A stretch of 64,000 nt of DNA from Bacteroidia bacterium (GTDB lineage Bacteria; Bacteroidota; Bacteroidia; 2-12-FULL-35-15). Positions 60,604 through 64,000 of the stretch are shown piece by piece. Within the stretch, counting starts at the first letter, position 1. Each line of letters starts with the position of its first letter. The notes under the pieces are model-generated. The model was given only the letters and a program-made list of their open reading frames with translations, did not search any database and had not been told where the DNA came from. The translations under genes were made by a program, and so were the position numbers. The stretch lies in NCBI GenBank assembly GCA_020051175.1, contig JAGVJJ010000007.1:62001-126000 (forward strand). Direction: 5' to 3'.

Positions 60604-63600
60604 TTACCTCAACAACGTCACAGTCCCTTTATAATCAACATACTCCCCTTTGGATGTTTTGAAGCGCACAAGGTATACATACACACCAAACGGGCTTTTT
60701 TTGCCTTTTTCTGTGCCGTCCCAGCCTTCGGTAACGGTATTGGTGGTAAATACCTGGTCACCCCAACGGTTGAATACGGAGAACTCGTATTCTGTAAAAT
60801 CAATGTAGGTGGTTACGGGTATAAAAATGCGGTTTCCTTCACCGTCCGGGTGAAAGGCATTCGGAACAAATACACGTGCATCCTGGTAAGCCTCAGCAAT
60901 GTTGGAAAGGCTGTTTTCTGTAAACGTGTATATATTGCCCGGGCCTTCGAGGGCTTCAATGTAATAGTTAAACACACCCTGTCCTTGTATGTATGCTGCA
61001 ACATCATCTACATAAGTATAGGAACCACTGTTCGTAAACGGTATGTTTGCAATAGGCGTTGGGTCCATGATACCATCTATGCCCCTGTATATGTTATAAG
61101 AATCAACGGTCCCTGACCAGGTTTCGTAATCGTTCCAGGTGAGGGTGTTTTCAGATGTTACACTGTTGCCAACAGCAGTCAGTAAAATAGTCCGGCCGAT
61201 ATTGGTTTCCATGCCGTCAAAGCCACAGCTGTCGATATTGATGATTTTGTAATAGTAGCTGTAATTGTCTGTAAGTACATCGGAATCGGTATAAACCAAT
61301 GGAGTTACGGTGGTAGTGGCCAGCAATCCAACCTGCTTGAAGTTGGCTGTAACATTGTCGCGGGAACGCATGATTTTATAGCCTGAAGTAGATGCGGCTA
61401 CATCTATGTGACAGGATATTTCTACCTGGTTAGGGTCAATTACGCTCACTTTGCGAAGGTAAGAGAAGGCTGGAGGTATTGGAGTGGCCGAGTAATAGGT
61501 AATACGGTTGGAAGAGGCCGTTTTGGTGCCGGACGAATCAATTGCCTGTACTTTGTAATAATAGGTTGCCTGCGGTGCCAGACCAGATGCAGTATACGTA
61601 AGCGTAGCCGGATCAACCGTTCCGATTAAGGTGAATGGACCTGCAATGCCGGTTGTGGACTCAAAAATATTGTAACCTGCCAGTCCGGTGCCGATGGTGC
61701 TATAAGCAGTCCAGTTGAGCACTACGCTGCGTGCGCAGATTTGTGGTATGGAGGTCAGGAATATGGTGTTTTTGGCTGTTCCTATTGGACTGATATTGCC
61801 ACAGCTGTCGAATGCCGCCAGATAATACTCTTCAGAACCGGTCTCGGCATCCGACAGGGAATAGGTGAAGTTTACGTTGTTGATTCCATACACTGTATCA
61901 ATCGGTATTTTTGCTGCCCCAATGAGCTTGTACACTACATACGCTGCTACATCCGCGGCAGGGTTTACGTTCCAGCTCATGGTGGCATTGTTCGAGTCAT
62001 CTACACTCAATGTATCAAAAACAGGAATGTAGGGCACAATGATGTTCTGGAAAATACCTCCATCCACTGTAGAAACAGAGGTGCAGCCTATATTATCGGC
62101 TATCTCAACACGGTAATTGATAGTGGCGTTGCAGGCCTGTATGGTATCAATATAACTTGTACTGGTGGTGGTGCCGGTTATGTTCCATACGCCCGTTGGG
62201 TTTTCTTCGTAGATGGTGTAAACACCCAAAGAAGTAGAAGGGTTGGGTGTTGATATCGGGTTCCAGTTCAGCATGGCTGTACCATTAGCCGGGTTATTGA
62301 CATTGAGGAGCATAGTGCTTACGGTATCATCGGGAATGGAATACACCTGCCCGAAGCAGCCGGAGCGTGTTCTTACAAAATAATATACCTGACCTGTAGT
62401 TGCATTGGCGCCTGCATGTGTATAGGAAGTGGTGGTTAAGCTGTAAGCCAGGATGCTGTCGATGAGTGTGAATGGCCCCCCAGGACTGGTTGATGAATAA
62501 ATGAAATACCCGTTAAATGTACCTTCCGGGTCGGGTGGTGCGGCCCAGGTAAGTGTTACATCGCCATTCGGTAAAACAGAAGCACAGCTTATTTCAGGTG
62601 ATGGCACAATAGGAGTGGCCAAAACCGTGATAGATACGGTGGAGATGTTTTCGGCAGGAGCAGGGCAAAAATCATCTTTTACCCTGAAAACAAAGGTGTA
62701 GGTATTGGCTTTGGTATTGCAGGTAGAATTGTAAGAGATGTGATTGCAGGTTGTTTGCCAGTTAAATGTTGTTGAAACATTTGTTGGGGATGATGTAGGC
62801 AATGAGCTCGACAATGTAGCACATGGCGGGTTCAGGCAGCCCGAAGAGGCATTGGTGAAATTGGTGCCAAACTGGGTTCCGGAAGCATTGATGGTCAACG
62901 ATTGCGGTGTTACCCCATCGGCAAGCATTCCCGGATCGTTACCATTTAAGGTAAAAGTTACCAGCGTACCGGCCTGAACTGTAGCCTGGTAGGAGCTGTA
63001 GGTAACGGTTGGCATATCGTTGACAGCACAAGGCAAAAGCACCACTTGTATCTCCCGGTAAATTTCTGCCACCAGTGTACCGCATTTCCAGGCTTCCACT
63101 TTAATGTTGGTAACAAAATAGCCTTGTGTATACGATGTAAACGAAATTTCCCCTGTAGCCTGGTTGATGGATGCAGGAACGTTTGCCGGGTTTTGAGTAG
63201 TTCCCGGCAAAGGGCTGTTGTATGAATAACCAGAAGTAAATGGCACAGGTGCAGGATTGGTGCCTAACGAATAAATACCGGTAAAATCGTCAAGAGGCTC
63301 GGCCCATGAATAGGAAAGGGAATCCAGGTCCGGGTCAAAAGCGTTGTGGTTGTATTTGAAAGGCGCGCCAACACAAATAACTGTGCTCGGGCTTTCCAGG
63401 AAAGTAGGTGAAGAATCAAAGCATGGACCGGCATTCTGTCCGTTGTAGGCATACATTACAGCACGTAAAGTAAATCCATAGGAATTAGCACTTTGCAGGT
63501 TGGTAAGCGAGCCATTGCGGCAGCAATCGGAATAGGCAAATATCCAGCCTTGCGCAGGTGGGACACCGGCAAGTGTTGTGGGTGCCGATTCATACACGGT

Positions 63601-63954
63601 TTCCTGAACTGCACCTGCCACCGGGCTTCCGCTTGTGGGCCAGCCGGGCTGTGACTCAGCATTGGTACAGGAAATGGTTGGTCCGGCAATGTTGCAGGAA
63701 GGTGAAATATCCGTTTGTACGACCTGGTTCAATGATATATCGGTTACCGAAGGATGGTTGAACACCTTCATCTGGATGGCGGCAGGTATGTCAATACCAT
63801 TACAATCGCGGTAAAGCTTGAGTTTGAAAATGTATTGCCCGTTCCCCTGGCACTCCCAGGTAATTTCTCCACCCATGAGGTGGGAGGCGAAGAGAGCCCC
63901 TCCCAGCCTCCCCGAAGGGGAGGTGATAAGGAATGGAAGAAAATATAAAAACAA
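60604..63954 (-). CDS. giant secreted fibronectin-type cargo with T9SS type B domain, 5' end uncertain
   Basis: A protein of about 1116 residues. After an FASHLMGGEITWEC segment (the usual mature start of this Bacteroidota family) come a ~250-residue N-terminal domain, an Ig-like segment and at least five fibronectin-III-like domains with CNATINYRVEIAD-type strands. The end is a type B sorting domain (VPNAFHPDGEGNRIFIPV, FNRWGDQVF, FGVYVYLVRF). No in-frame ATG lies before FASHLMGG. The frame is open to the window edge and the first available start is TTG 63954. A GC-rich repeat is read in frame as SPSGRLGGA inside the signal peptide, so the true start may lie beyond base 64000. Confidence 0.83.
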   Translation of the reverse strand: MFLYFLPFLITSPSGRLGGALFASHLMGGEITWECQGNGQYIFKLKLYRDCNGIDIPAAIQMKVFNHPSVTDISLNQVVQTDISPSCNIAGPTISCTNAESQPGWPTSGSPVAGAVQETVYESAPTTLAGVPPAQGWIFAYSDCCRNGSLTNLQSANSYGFTLRAVMYAYNGQNAGPCFDSSPTFLESPSTVICVGAPFKYNHNAFDPDLDSLSYSWAEPLDDFTGIYSLGTNPAPVPFTSGYSYNSPLPGTTQNPANVPASINQATGEISFTSYTQGYFVTNIKVEAWKCGTLVAEIYREIQVVLLPCAVNDMPTVTYSSYQATVQAGTLVTFTLNGNDPGMLADGVTPQSLTINASGTQFGTNFTNASSGCLNPPCATLSSSLPTSSPTNVSTTFNWQTTCNHISYNSTCNTKANTYTFVFRVKDDFCPAPAENISTVSITVLATPIVPSPEISCASVLPNGDVTLTWAAPPDPEGTFNGYFIYSSTSPGGPFTLIDSILAYSLTTTSYTHAGANATTGQVYYFVRTRSGCFGQVYSIPDDTVSTMLLNVNNPANGTAMLNWNPISTPNPSTSLGVYTIYEENPTGVWNITGTTTSTSYIDTIQACNATINYRVEIADNIGCTSVSTVDGGIFQNIIVPYIPVFDTLSVDDSNNATMSWNVNPAADVAAYVVYKLIGAAKIPIDTVYGINNVNFTYSLSDAETGSEEYYLAAFDSCGNISPIGTAKNTIFLTSIPQICARSVVLNWTAYSTIGTGLAGYNIFESTTGIAGPFTLIGTVDPATLTYTASGLAPQATYYYKVQAIDSSGTKTASSNRITYYSATPIPPAFSYLRKVSVIDPNQVEISCHIDVAASTSGYKIMRSRDNVTANFKQVGLLATTTVTPLVYTDSDVLTDNYSYYYKIINIDSCGFDGMETNIGRTILLTAVGNSVTSENTLTWNDYETWSGTVDSYNIYRGIDGIMDPTPIANIPFTNSGSYTYVDDVAAYIQGQGVFNYYIEALEGPGNIYTFTENSLSNIAEAYQDARVFVPNAFHPDGEGNRIFIPVTTYIDFTEYEFSVFNRWGDQVFTTNTVTEGWDGTEKGKKSPFGVYVYLVRFKTSKGEYVDYKGTVTLLR

Positions 63955-64000
63955 AATTAAAACACCTCTCCCCAGCCCCCGAAATAAATTCGGGGCAAGC
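63886..64000. repeat. pair of GC-rich palindromic repeats in the 5' region of the last gene
   Basis: Element 1 has CCTCCCC-GAA-GGGGAGG (63907-63923). Element 2 has CCCCGAA-ATAAA-TTCGGGG (63977-63995). Both are preceded by a CCTC-C-CCAGCC word in the same direction. They flank the codons for the hydrophobic signal-peptide core. Confidence 0.8.

Noticed and set aside
61741-62253. 170-codon plus-strand frame
   Set aside because: Antisense to the fibronectin-type cargo gene, with Gly/Arg/Cys excess typical of a complement frame.

Overview
The window is a stretch of a Bacteroidota chromosome. The evidence is direct. Several secreted proteins end in type IX secretion (T9SS) sorting domains of type A and of the gliding-motility-associated type B. 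Bacteroidota-style -7 promoter boxes (TAnnTTTG) lie upstream of several genes, and Shine-Dalgarno sequences are mostly absent. The families present are also typical: S46 dipeptidyl-peptidase, DUF4159, DUF5011, LuxC-like acyl-CoA reductase beside a ferredoxin, a fused two-component keto-acid dehydrogenase E1, and BshA. I cannot name the species. No tRNA, rRNA, CRISPR array, phage or transposase gene was recognised.

Layout. 1-3 kb: surface-glycan genes (O-antigen ligase fragment, Wzz-like, sugar-phosphate transferase). 3.1-5.8 kb: acyl-CoA reductase, ferredoxin and a secreted unknown. 5.8-15.6 kb: a minus-strand phenylacetate cluster read paaE - [outer-membrane barrel] - paaA - paaB - paaC - paaD - paaG - paaH - phenylalanine hydroxylase. 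PaaABCE form the phenylacetyl-CoA epoxidase, PaaD matures it, and PaaG and PaaH carry out later isomerase and dehydrogenase steps. 15.8-22.3 kb: a T9SS protein, a TonB-dependent receptor operon and small conserved unknowns. 22.4-28.3 kb: a minus-strand run of two hydrolases, pyrophosphatase, a TIMP-like anchored protein, histidine ammonia-lyase and HisS. 28.5-31.9 kb: a MarR regulator, a secreted S1 protease and a DPP7-type S46 peptidase in one apparent operon. 32-38 kb: an EF-hand-like anchored protein, an EEP-family hydrolase, two rhomboids, MutL and a membrane protein. 38.5-47.3 kb: a GH3/beta-lactamase fusion, BshA, a SUI1 factor, a CPBP protease, a lipid kinase and an LTA-synthase-like sulfatase. 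47.4-51.5 kb: two tandem pairs of lipoprotein paralogues, one member carrying an internal stop, then DUF1456 and a Gly/Ser-rich exported protein. 51.6-53.7 kb: fused E1. 54-64 kb: large T9SS cargo proteins, with a decayed propeller-like gene among them.

The most unusual signal is not a gene. Many gaps contain short tandem arrays with a period of 7 or 8 bases. The unit sequence differs from gap to gap, the arrays are often arranged as inverted pairs, and most sit immediately 3' of a stop codon. Nearly every junction of the phenylacetate cluster holds one. A palindrome built from two inverted octads occurs three times: twice bracketing the outer-membrane gene inside the paa cluster, and once as the likely terminator of the peptidase operon. 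Other points of note are a perfect palindrome over the -33 box of the marR promoter, a GC-rich repeat read in frame through a signal peptide at the right edge, and a CxC N-terminus like that of TIMP on a membrane-anchored protein.
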